Origin: Stereum hirsutum FP-91666 SS1 | Lineage: Eukaryota; Basidiomycota; Agaricomycetes; Russulales; Stereaceae | Length of the DNA: 64,000 bases | NCBI RefSeq assembly: GCF_000264905.1 | Contig: NW_006763146.1 | Span: 1,042,535-1,106,534 of the forward strand | Direction: 5' to 3' | Shown here: positions 1 through 9,467 of the stretch, one piece after another | How positions within the stretch are numbered: the stretch's first letter is position 1 | Layout: each line of letters starts with the position of its first letter | The notes under the pieces: model-generated | What the model saw: only the letters and a program-made list of their open reading frames with translations | Database searches by the model: none | What the model was told of the DNA's origin: nothing | Program-made: the position numbers and the translations under genes

Positions 1-930
1 GACCTTCTAATTCACCAAACCCACATGCAGATACTCAGTACTTAATCACACACCATAAGCTATCACATTAGTATCAATCTCTTCCTCCTCACCTTTCAGA
101 GATCTTGTTTTTTGCTTGTATTTTGGGCCACATGGCAGAAATCAATAAAAGTTTCGACTTATTTGAGGTCCCACTGCATTTGTGGGTGCATCCCAAGTTA
201 AGATACTGCATTTAAATTATTTATACACAAATAAACCGGTGAAAAGGTCCACAAATGACCGAAGTACCGTGCTCATCGTCGAGCACAGCGGCGACGAGCA
301 GCCTGCACGACGCGACAACGACAGCACACGAGCGTGTGGGAAATCCCACGGCAGAACCCGCGCGACAACGAACGCTCGAGCATGTCAGAGAGCGCACATG
401 CAGCCTTGAGTTGAGGCAATCGTCGTCGACGACGTCGAGTACGGCGCTGAGTCGGAGGAAGGTAGGGTGAGTGGCGCTATAGGGGCAAGTTGACGGGGAT
501 GCCGGGGAGGAGATGTGGCGAGGGGCAGGCCTCGGAACGCCTCCGATGACGACGACGGAAGACGGGGCCGCGAGAGACTCGAGGCCTCTGAAAGTCGCGA
601 CGAAACAAGAGGCGAGTCCGGAGGCGAAGATTCGTGTCCGATCAAGCCTAACTAGGCTGGGGTGCCACACCCTGCCACCCCAGCCTAGTTAGGCTCCTTA
701 TCAGTGTCATCCAGGTGCTTGTGACATCAGCGTTATCGACTGATCTATTTCCGATCGCAGTGTTTTCTTTTTGTGCCTAGAGACAAGTCTGGAATGACAT
801 CATATCTCCCGAACGTATAGATAACCGCGGCCGGTTCTCCAGTTCCTCGTCTTCTCATCCATCTCATATCCCCCGCTCTTGCATATCGCTCTACCCCTCA
901 TCCCCAACTCCCCACATACAATCTTGCAGA
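1..930. other. Upstream region without a recognised gene
   Basis: Several short open frames overlap here on both strands, but they are rich in Ser, Thr and Arg, contradict each other and match no family I know. The one clear structure is the inverted repeat at 645-695, listed separately. The last 200 bases are likely promoter and 5' leader of the dehydrogenase gene that begins at 931. Confidence 0.5.
645..695. repeat. Perfect 20-bp inverted repeat with 11-nt loop
   Basis: Bases 645-664 (AGCCTAACTAGGCTGGGGTG) are the exact reverse complement of 676-695, separated by 11 bases. As RNA or single-stranded DNA this would form a strong GC-rich hairpin. It lies about 235 bp upstream of the dehydrogenase start. 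It may be a transposon end, a terminator-like or regulatory hairpin, or a footprint of a foldback element. The sequence alone does not decide. Confidence 0.85.
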
Positions 931-2381
931 ATGTCTTCAGGCAAAATGAACGCTTTGTGGTACAACGCTGTGCGTTACCCGTTTCTTTTTCTTCTCGCCA
1001 AGCCAAACTGATAGCAATCGTCGGAACAGCCCAGGGATTTCTCCATCAAGGAGGTCCCCATTCCCCAATACAAGGACAACGAAGTCCTCCTCAAAGGTTT
1101 GTATTCGTTCTGCTCACTGTCAAGTCTCGCGCTCATTCGGAGTCTGAACAGTTACATGCTGCGGTGTCTGTGGAACTGACGGCCACATTCACGAAGGAGA
1201 GTTCATCTCCACCTTCCCAGTAAGCGCGACGCATCTCTTCAGGTGAAATGTAAGCTAAAGCTCGTTGTAGCTTATCCCTGGTCATGAAGCCATTGGCGTG
1301 ATCGTCGAGTTGGGCAAGGACGTGAAGGGCTTTGCCAAAGGCGACCGCTGTGTCGCCGACGTCGGTATCACCGTACGTCACGTCCGAGTTTCTTCCGTTT
1401 TTGAAGATGCACTGACCGCATTTGGTGTACCGTATATATACAGTGCGATGACTGCTTCTACTGCCGACGTGGTCAAACTCTCATGTGCGAGAACTTCAAG
1501 GCTCGTGGTGTCAGCTCCGATGGTGGTTTCGCCGACTACATCGTCTAGTAAGCGCTCATTTTCTCCGGCGAACTCAAAACAGATTGTAACCGTGTGTTTC
1601 CTAGCCCTCAACACAAGCTCTACAAGATCAAGAACCTCACCGACGAGGAGGCCACTCTTCTCGAGCCCGCGGCATGCGCCATCCACGGCCTCGATAAGCT
1701 CAACCCCCCAGTCGGCATCGAAGTTCTCTTGCTCGGTGCCGGCCCTACCGGTCTTATCCTCGCCCAACTGCTCAAGCTCAACGGCGCCGCAAGGGTCGTC
1801 CTCGCTGCCAACAAGGGCATCAAGATGGACATCGCAAAGCAGATTAACGCCGCTGACGAGTACATCGAACTCGACAGGCAGAACCCCGAGGCTCAGTGGG
1901 AGCAGCTCAAGAAGGACAACCCTTACGGGTTTGATGTCGTCGTTGAGGCCACTGGTGTCGAGAAGCTGGCGAACGAGTCAATCAACTACGTTCGTCGGGG
2001 TGGAACCCTCATGATCTACGGTGTTTACAACAACGAGGCTCTCGTCCACTGGCCACCTTCAAAGATCTTCGGTGACGAGATCAAGGTTTGTCGTCCTATC
2101 TGAACTACATTGCGGACGTGTGCTCATCGGACTTTACTTTATCTAGATCATTGGCTCGTTCTCGCAGACGTACTGCTTCCCCCGTGCTGTTGCCTACCTC
2201 GACAGTGGCAAGATCAACGTCAAGGGCATGGTACGTTTTTCTGTTTCGAGTTCTCACGAGACTTTTAGACTGACCTCACCTTCCTTCGCAGGTCACCGAC
2301 GTGTTCCAGCTCAAGGACTTCCAGGCAGCCCTCGACAAGATGAACAGCCGTGGCGCGCTCAAGATCGCCATCAAGCCCTGA
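931..2381 (+). CDS. Zinc-dependent polyol (sorbitol/xylitol/arabinitol-type) dehydrogenase
   Basis: Medium-chain dehydrogenase/reductase that probably oxidises a sugar alcohol with NAD(P)+ in the cytosol. Eight exons keep phase: 931-969, 1030-1096, 1152-1219, 1271-1372, 1444-1547, 1605-2085, 2147-2230, 2292-2381, giving 344 residues, normal for the family. The catalytic-zinc region [14 protein letters not shown] and GHEAIG is followed by a cysteine cluster ([15 protein letters not shown]) typical of the structural zinc loop. The cofactor fold follows, with [16 protein letters not shown]. The start is the ATG giving [13 protein letters not shown], because the first splice joins cleanly to [14 protein letters not shown]. 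The best match is the sorbitol/D-arabinitol/xylitol dehydrogenase branch; which polyol is used cannot be told from sequence. Family assignment is firm, substrate is not. Confidence 0.9.
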
Positions 2382-2829
2382 GCTCGCTCTCCTCCGCTCA
2401 TAGCCCCCGGCTCCATCCCCCTTCCCTATCTTTCATACCACTATTTAATCTCATGTTCACGATCACTTCCACCCTCGTACTCACATCCTGCATATGTCCA
2501 TAACGTCCTGCACTCCATTCACGACCTCTATCTTCTTGCCCTTTTCTTCTTCCACATCTTGCACGATTGTCCGTATTTACCAGATGTCACCATTATGTAG
2601 TCACGTTGTTGTATTGTGTTGGGTGTGCCGGGAAGGAAGGAAGAAGAAATGCAAATGTATTGAATGTCTACTTCTGCGCGTGAGCTGTGAGGCTGCGAGC
2701 TTTGAGTGCGAATGCGATGCCGATGTGTCTGTGGGAAAAAGTGCTGTGGCGTCGAGTCCTCCGAGCACGCACCAATCAAACTTGACTCGAACTCTCTTCC
2801 TCGCAGACTGACGGTTTGCGTACTTTGCA

Positions 2830-3819
2830 ATGAGCGGTCTCGACAGTCTATTACGCCGACAACCACCCTCAGCTTGGGAGCGCTTCTGTTCTTCACCATC
2901 ACTTTTTATCGCCCGAACTCTCTATAGTAACGTCTGTCTCCCACTCTCTGAGCCTGAGGCCACAACTGTCACCAGCACCAACTCTCGAGGAAAACCTTCA
3001 CTCATACGCATCGTCTGTATCTCCGATACACACAGCACACATTCCAGTCAACCCGCTCTTCCAGATGGTGACATCCTGATCCATGCCGGCGACCTCACAC
3101 ATTCCGGAACTCCAACCGAGCTCTCTGACGCACTCTCCTGGCTGAGTGCCCAACCGCACGCGCACAAGATCGTCATCGCAGGAAACCACGACACGGCACT
3201 GGCTGACCCAATACAGCGTACATCTCTTCTACGAGAGCATGCCAGTGATAGTGATAGTCTAGTGTACCTCGAGGACGAAGATGTTACGCTCCTCGTCCGT
3301 GGTCGTTCGGTGCGTGTTTATGGTAGTCCACGTACGCCCAGACATGGTTCTTGGGCATTCCAATACCCTCGCGTACGACCCGGCGGCCATTCAACCCAGT
3401 CTCAATCTGAATTTGACTTGGATGTTTGGGGAAATATCCCGACGTTGACGGATGTGCTCGTCACGCACGGACCGCCCTTCTCTCATCTCGACCTCAACGG
3501 AGCCGGCTGTCATGCACTCCTCGCTGCTCTCTGGCGCATACGACCTCGTCTGCATGTATTTGGACATATACATGGTGCGCGGGGTGTCGAGCATGTAAGA
3601 TGGAGTAGGGCGCAGAAGGCGTATGAAGACGTGTGCGCTGGTCAGAGCGCATGGGGAGGACTCGTGCGTCTGGTATTCTGGTCGGTTGTAGAGAGGTTTA
3701 ATTTGTTGTGGAAAACGATGGGAGACAGAGGGAGGGAGGAAGGGACGATCATGGTTAATGCGGCGGTTGGTGGCGTACGAGACGAGCAGAGAAGGGGTGC
3801 AATCGTGGTGCAGATTTAG
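2830..3819 (+). CDS. Calcineurin-like metallophosphoesterase (MPPED-type)
   Basis: Single-exon gene of 329 residues. All metal-binding blocks of the calcineurin-like phosphoesterase fold are visible in order: SDTH (near residue 65), GDLTH, GNHD, VTHGPP and GHIHG. The arrangement and the HGPP and GHIHG blocks resemble the MPPED1/2 group of small phosphodiesterases. The physiological substrate is unknown; some relatives hydrolyse cyclic nucleotides or phosphodiesters. The N-terminal 55 residues have no clear signal peptide. The gene follows the dehydrogenase on the same strand with about 450 bp between, so it has its own promoter. An internal segment (about residues 285-315) is charged and specific to this protein. 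Confidence 0.88.
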   Translation: MSGLDSLLRRQPPSAWERFCSSPSLFIARTLYSNVCLPLSEPEATTVTSTNSRGKPSLIRIVCISDTHSTHSSQPALPDGDILIHAGDLTHSGTPTELSDALSWLSAQPHAHKIVIAGNHDTALADPIQRTSLLREHASDSDSLVYLEDEDVTLLVRGRSVRVYGSPRTPRHGSWAFQYPRVRPGGHSTQSQSEFDLDVWGNIPTLTDVLVTHGPPFSHLDLNGAGCHALLAALWRIRPRLHVFGHIHGARGVEHVRWSRAQKAYEDVCAGQSAWGGLVRLVFWSVVERFNLLWKTMGDRGREEGTIMVNAAVGGVRDEQRRGAIVVQI

Positions 3820-4614
3820 TGGTCCAGTGATTTGCGTTGCGTTGGTACGATATTTTTGTGTGTGTCTCTCATTTTATTCAGTCAAATTATCGTGTGCATT
3901 GGTTTGTACAGTAAAGCAATTATTGAACTTGTATTTTAACGCCACAGGGGTTTTGTGGCACCTTGAGTCCCTTCCTGAGTCGCAAACGGGAAACCATCAG
4001 GAGACTGGATCGTTGTTGCTTCGTCAACCACAATTAATCTCGCGGAGAATCATAATGTTTGAAACCAAACGACTGAATCTTCGCGGGCGGAGTCATGATC
4101 TATATGGCGGACTGCAAACAAGCGGCAAAGCTACTATCAGAGACACGTTGAGGCCGTGCGTGGCCCTGGTCGCGATGTTCTCGTTGTCATTATCCTACTG
4201 GGGTCTATCGGTCAGTGTCTTCTGCTCCTACTAAGTGTGCTGGACCGACGTTTGTAACTTATAGACGGAAAATAGACGGTGTCTCATACTGCTAACACGA
4301 GATACATGAAGGTCATCGGCTCTGCTAAAGCTATAGGCAATACCGTGAGATACTCGAGATACAGGACCTTACAAGAGAGTACACTCGACGATCGACGCGG
4401 AATGGCATCGATAAAGGCATGTGATATTTACGGATTCAACTAGCAACGTCCTCGAAAGCAGCGAAGTTCGGAATGCATCCGACTGTCACAAACTCAGTGT
4501 ACACCAAGTGTACACAAACCAGTGTTACACAATGCGGAATGCTCGCGAGATACTGTCTTTGTCAAGAGGTTACAAAGTTCGATTTCCAGAGCATTTCAAG
4601 CATAAGCAACTGTT
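3820..4614. other. Intergenic, no gene recognised
   Basis: No open frame here shows a domain or splice pattern I can support. It probably holds the 3' end of the phosphoesterase transcript followed by non-coding sequence. Direct repetition of the GTGTACAC type occurs around 4495-4515 but is short. Confidence 0.5.
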
Positions 4615-4998
4615 TTAGCGCAGCGTGACTCCGAGAATCGATATTCGCCCAAAGCACCGGCAAAAGTTCCCAGGGATCCACATCCAGTCTGAGTATATCT
4701 GAGAGAGGAAGAAGGGGCCGTCCAGCGTCTTTCCTTCCTCGTTCGTATAAGTTGTCTCAAAGTTGGAGTACGGTACGAAAAGCTTCGAGAGCAGTTCGAA
4801 AGGAAGTCGATGTATAGCCCCAGGCTGGCTTTTTGGTCTATGAATTCGAGAGTGCATGCTGGAAGGGGCACGGTGGTAGCAGTGAGTAAGTACGGAGGAG
4901 AAGAGTGGATCGTTCAAACCACACCGGAACCACCATGCCGAACTCGTGGTTCGATCGGAGTTTGGAAGCGCTCTGTGTGGCGCAATCCGACCCACCAT
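4615..4998 (-). pseudogene. Decayed F-box gene fragment
   Basis: The minus-strand frame contains a recognisable Agaricomycete F-box opening: IHRLPFELLSKLFVPY, then PFFLSQIYSDWMWIPGNF. These correspond to the usual LPPEIL..IF and L..VCr.WR.iAl motifs. The frame stops about 20 residues later, with no leucine-rich body after it. It sits directly upstream of two complete F-box-like genes, so it is best read as a decayed paralogue. Alternatively it could be the first exon of a gene whose remaining exons I cannot find. Confidence 0.5.
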
Positions 4999-5341
4999 GT
5001 TGCCCGAGTTTCGCCATGTAATAAACTACCACGTAGTAGCTCATCTGCGGCCGTCAAGACTTTTAGCATCACCACTCACTGCCGACAGTAGGTACCTGTT
5101 TCTCTCACTGCTATCATAGCTCAGTGCATTATACTGAACGTTGTCGCCCACAATTCGAAGTTGTGCACTTCCCAACACCCATGGCAGGCGTTTGTTAGGT
5201 CGGAGTAGGCGTGGATCGTTAACACTGCCCGAGGCGATAAAATTGTGTACGTGATCTTACTGTCTGCGATGAGCCTGCAGCTGGTGTATTTGAGCTGAAT
5301 TTTTTGAAAAGTGCTGTGTATGCAAATCCATCCAGGGTATC

Positions 5342-6532
5342 ATGCTCCTTCGTCTGCCACCAGAACTGCAGACAATCGTCTGCAAAGAGGCTTCACCTGG
5401 CACACTCGCGTCTTTGGCTCAGACGTCGTCTCATCTTCTACCTCTCGCCCAATCTGTCTTGTACCGACATGTCACCGTCGATGACAGAGCTGCGCGCGAA
5501 CGGTTCTGGGGACGAAGGTGCAACTGGCGTCGCTCGCCACGTTACGACGATCCCACCACATACACGCTATTCCAGAGCACCCTTCTCTCTGCTCCATTCC
5601 ACTTCGGGCCTTTCATAGTCTCCCTCCAGATTTCCTCGGTATTTCAAGATCTCACATGGGACGACCTCGGAGTCATATTCCTGGCGATGCCCAATCTTCT
5701 CCGACTGAGAATCAATCTCCTTGACCGTGGGCAAGACACGACGGGTGTGAAAGCGTTGTGTAGAGTCACCCCTCGGTTACAAGAGTTCTCATCCGCCAGC
5801 ACTCTCGTCTGTCCCGACTTCGTAACCTTTCTCAAGAACCATCCCAACTTGACCATCTGGCGTCACGGGACGGAACAAGGGTCGTTAAACAAGAAGTGGG
5901 AGCCCCATTCGCCTGTCCCTGAGCATCTCCTCGCTCGATTCGTTCAATACGAGGCTCAGATCAATGTCCCCGAGCTTTCGGCGCCCATTCTACGAGGAAT
6001 GACCAATCTCACACATCTCGCCCTCGACTTCCATATCGACTCTCCGCTTGCTTCGTACAAAGCTCCATTGAACTTCGACGCACAATTGGCCGAAGTCATC
6101 AGCATTTGCGGCCGAAACCTTCGATACTTCGCCCTCGGGAGCCTCTGGGCCGCTAAAGTCCCGGGAGACCATCCGTTCGTTTGGTGCATCCAAAGCCTCG
6201 TCTCGCATATGCCGGTTTTGCAGCACCTTCAGTGCGGCGATTGGCCCGAAGAGGAACTCAAACAAGAGGTCGTTGACATCGTCAGACGTACCGTCCCCGC
6301 CACCTTGCGAACCTTTCGGCTGTGCTTCACATTCCACGATCGACGAGTCATCATGCTTGACGAAGGAATCGATCATGCTTTCGCCTCAGCTCGACTCGTC
6401 ACTCGACTTCTACCGACGGTTACGAAGTTCGTCTATCGGGATTATTGCCTAACCTCCTCTATTGGTGGCGAATGGACCCGGGAGTCGTCGAAGGGAGATA
6501 TGTGGACTCCGGACTGGGGCTATGAGCTTTGA
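5342..6532 (+). CDS. F-box-like / leucine-rich protein
   Basis: Intact 396-residue single-exon frame. The N-terminus MLLRLPPELQTIVCKEASP followed by LASLAQTSSHLLPLAQSVLY is a short F-box motif as in fungal F-box proteins. The rest is irregular leucine-rich sequence (for example MPNLLRLRINLL, TPRLQEF, MTNLTHLALDF, MPVLQHLQCGDW), consistent with a degenerate LRR horseshoe. Such proteins are expected to link substrates to an SCF ubiquitin ligase through Skp1; the target is unknown. The gene belongs to a local group with the fragment at 4.6-4.9 kb and the minus-strand gene at 7.1-8.9 kb. The ATG chosen opens the F-box directly, and no upstream in-frame exon is evident. Confidence 0.75.
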   Translation: MLLRLPPELQTIVCKEASPGTLASLAQTSSHLLPLAQSVLYRHVTVDDRAARERFWGRRCNWRRSPRYDDPTTYTLFQSTLLSAPFHFGPFIVSLQISSVFQDLTWDDLGVIFLAMPNLLRLRINLLDRGQDTTGVKALCRVTPRLQEFSSASTLVCPDFVTFLKNHPNLTIWRHGTEQGSLNKKWEPHSPVPEHLLARFVQYEAQINVPELSAPILRGMTNLTHLALDFHIDSPLASYKAPLNFDAQLAEVISICGRNLRYFALGSLWAAKVPGDHPFVWCIQSLVSHMPVLQHLQCGDWPEEELKQEVVDIVRRTVPATLRTFRLCFTFHDRRVIMLDEGIDHAFASARLVTRLLPTVTKFVYRDYCLTSSIGGEWTRESSKGDMWTPDWGYEL

Positions 6533-7091
6533 GGGTCTGTATGCGCGATCACACTATGCTGTACGTTTTCACCTGTCTTCAGGCGACTCTGCGAGATGGA
6601 CAGTATACTATAACGCTAATTTGACCTGCATTTACCTTAGACTTCTATTCATTCGGCCAACATTGTTCATAAGTTAACCCTTCGGGCGAGCCTGTCCGTG
6701 CGTACTACATTATAGGTCTCTTTCTGTGTTACGCTATGCATATCGCTTCTCCCACAATTTTATCTTCCTGGTTCGTTCTTGCAACAAATTTTGTTTCCGA
6801 GCATAATTCCTATGTATCTGTACCTTCGACTTCCGTGCCGCAATAGCAGCTTACCATCAACCTATTGGGCCAGGGTTTTAGCTTTCTGGGGAGATAGTCC
6901 CGAGAGTGCGACTGAAAAATCATCGTACTGAGGGTCTGAAACACCAATTAAACCCTGCCCTCTCTGAGATTGTCCAAAGCGTAACGTAAATGCAAGTTAT
7001 GATACATCCAGAGTCCGAGACGATGCTAATACAACCACGACAACAAGTACGACGAGAAAACGGATGCGAACCAGTATTGCTAGACATAATA
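6533..7091. other. Convergent intergenic spacer
   Basis: Lies between the 3' ends of two converging F-box-like genes. AT-richer than its surroundings and likely holds both 3' untranslated regions. No coding signal seen. Confidence 0.5.
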
Positions 7092-8902
7092 TTACTGCTC
7101 ATTCTCCCACCTTTCCCACACCGCCAATCGCGACTGTACCGCCGAAATCTCCCCAACTTTATCCATGATCTCCTCCCCAACATCATCTCCCGTAACATCT
7201 GAACAATGTGGATACCTCGCATTCGAATCCCATCCATCATCGCCCAACCTCGATACCGGCGCCTTCTCCCACCACTCGCTAGGCTTCGCATGCAGCCACC
7301 GGAGATCCACAACAGGTGTCCATTCGCCATACCACCAACGCGGTGGATATATGTGGCAGTGAAGGTGCTGGATCGGATGGTCCAACTCCGCGCGGGTTTG
7401 AAGGAATCGGCGTAGACTTTCGTCGAACGAAGAAACGGATGGGAAGACGTGTACGGTGGACAGACGAGGACATGGGAGTAATGCCTCCGTCTCGCCGGGC
7501 GAGGGTCGAAGACTATCGAGGATGGCCGTGTATCCCCCTCGAGGTAGTGCCAGGAGCTCGAGGGCGGGTAGTGTGAGGAATAGCGTACGCCAGGACTCTT
7601 CGGGCCAGCCGCGTCTCCACGATCTTGCGTCCTGAGGTCTCGCTAGGATCGGCCCAAGCCATAATTCGCGGACGGAGGCCATGTGGAGTATTGACGGGAG
7701 GGTACGCAATAAGGTGGCGAGGGCTTTGACCTTGCTCAGTCGGAGAGAGTACGTGGACCCTGCGTTGCCGGCCTTGAGCAAGATGTCGCCGTCTTCGTCC
7801 TTGCTCTGGTGGATCCGGAGAGTGGTCGGCTTTCGGAGCAATTCGAAGGATTCCCAAGTGTCCGCCTCGGTAGGATGTGGGAATAACGCAAGGTGTTCGA
7901 GGTCCAAGGCCGTACCGTCACGGACATGGCACCGGACAATGACACCTGACGGAGTGCGTAGTGCTCTCAAAAGCTCTTGCAGTATTTTGACAGGTGATGT
8001 TGTGATCGACAAGTATCGTAACCGCGGAAGGTTGACTGGGTAACATGGTATGTCAGGAAAACGCCGCCACGCCTCCCCTTGTCCGCAGCACTCTATCCGC
8101 AAGACCTCCAAAGCTGGGGTAAAGGTCAGAAACCCGAGGAAGTCGAATAAAGATTCTGCACTGATGGTGTGGCGCAATAGGGTGAGTTGCGTCAGCATGG
8201 TAGGCGTGGTAATAGAGGTCGGTAATCTGACGAAATATTCGAGGCGAAGATGTTTCAAATGTGGATGTCGAAGGGGTTCGAGGATCGATGTGCGCTGGGC
8301 GTCAAGTTCGGGTGGCGTATCGATCTCCCGCCATGGGAATGAAAGGGTTAGGGATTCGAGGGATGTGACTCGATTGACAAGTTCCAAGATGGGAGCATCG
8401 ACAGTCTGACCGCCTCTCTCGCGACAGGAAGGGGAGGGAAGTACACGGAGGCAGCGTACGCGATGGATGTGTTCTTCGATTAAGGCATTGAACTGGACTA
8501 ATTTCTGCAGGCTAGGGTTCGTTTCGATGGTGAGATGTAGGGGCTGAGATGCGGAGCGCTCGAGGAAGAGTTGGTTGAGCGACGGATGTAGGCGATAGTC
8601 GATGAACGTCCAGAGTTGCGGGATCGAGAGGGTCATTCGATGCAAGTACGAGTTGACGTGTGAATAGGTGAGAGGCGTTCTGCCTATGATGTCCTGATCG
8701 CTAGCAGATATCGTAGCTTGAGTGCATATCATTGCCAGAACTGCCCAGGGAAGTTGTTCAATAAGAGCCAAGATACGCCTTGGAGGCGCTGTCGGTGCCC
8801 CCGTCAAGTCCATCATATTGACGTCTAGAGGTGATGTTACGATCAGTAACAGTATCGTGATTGTATCTGTGAATGGAAAAAAAAACCTTCGCTGGAACTC
8901 AT
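7092..8902 (-). CDS. F-box-like / leucine-rich protein (two exons)
   Basis: The main exon covers 8824-7092. A short first exon at 8902-8887 (MSSSE) joins it through a 62-nt intron with GT...AG ends and correct phase, giving MSSSEDVNMMDLTGA. The N-terminal part (RRILALIEQLPWAVLAMICT, then YSHVNSYLHRMTLSIPQLW) matches the F-box-like region of Agaricomycete proteins, where the second block normally reads VC..WR.iAl..P.LW. The remaining ~480 residues are irregular leucine-rich repeats. The total of about 582 residues is normal for this expanded group. Probable role: substrate recognition by an SCF ubiquitin ligase, target unknown. The first exon is inferred from splice signals only; the ATG at 8816 is the alternative start. 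Confidence 0.75.
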
Positions 8903-9467
8903 GATGGCTGTTGCTCGTTCATAACTGTCTGACCTTTTCTCCAACGAGGGAACTACCAGAAGCCCGCCATTGTTCACTACTAGGTTTTGACCAAATTAGA
9001 GAACTACTACAACAAGCTTGGAGATTCTGAGAGACTCACGGGTCGAAGGAAATCCCTGACTGGGCGAGATACAGGACATGCAGTTGAACAGCAATGATGT
9101 GGTGAGGTCAAGGTGAGGTTATGGAGAAGACCCGAGGGTCTCGGGAGCAAGCCGGGGGAAACTCAAAATATTAGCGCTTTAGCGACGCCGGACTTCCGGA
9201 ATACGACGGAAGTCCGAAGCCGGTGATCGGTGTGGCCCCAGAGTGCCACAATGGTTCGTTCATGCTATCCCAATGCTATCCCAAAGATTCTCAGCAGCTT
9301 TGCACCTTGGTCTCTCTCACACATAATGAAATAATACAGCATACCGATATGAAGTACTTACAAAACTACACAAATCACAATTAATGATAGAGAGAAATGC
9401 CAGGGTTGACGACGAAAACCGCGGCGTCAGACAGTTGAGCACAAAGGATGCTCTACCTCAATGCTCG
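8903..9467. other. Intergenic spacer with small hairpin
   Basis: No gene recognised. Contains the short inverted repeat at 9189-9216 and a direct repeat of ATGCTATCCCA near 9263-9283. It separates two minus-strand genes and must hold the promoter of the F-box-like gene. Confidence 0.5.
9189..9216. repeat. 10-bp inverted repeat (hairpin)
   Basis: CGGACTTCCG at 9189-9198 is repeated inverted at 9207-9216 with an 8-base loop. Short, but perfect and GC-rich. It lies downstream of the KAR5-like gene and upstream of the F-box-like gene. Function unknown. Confidence 0.7.

Noticed and set aside
221..670. 149-codon minus-strand frame near the window start
   Set aside because: Ser/Arg/Val-rich, overlaps several equally long frames, no motif and no splice context.
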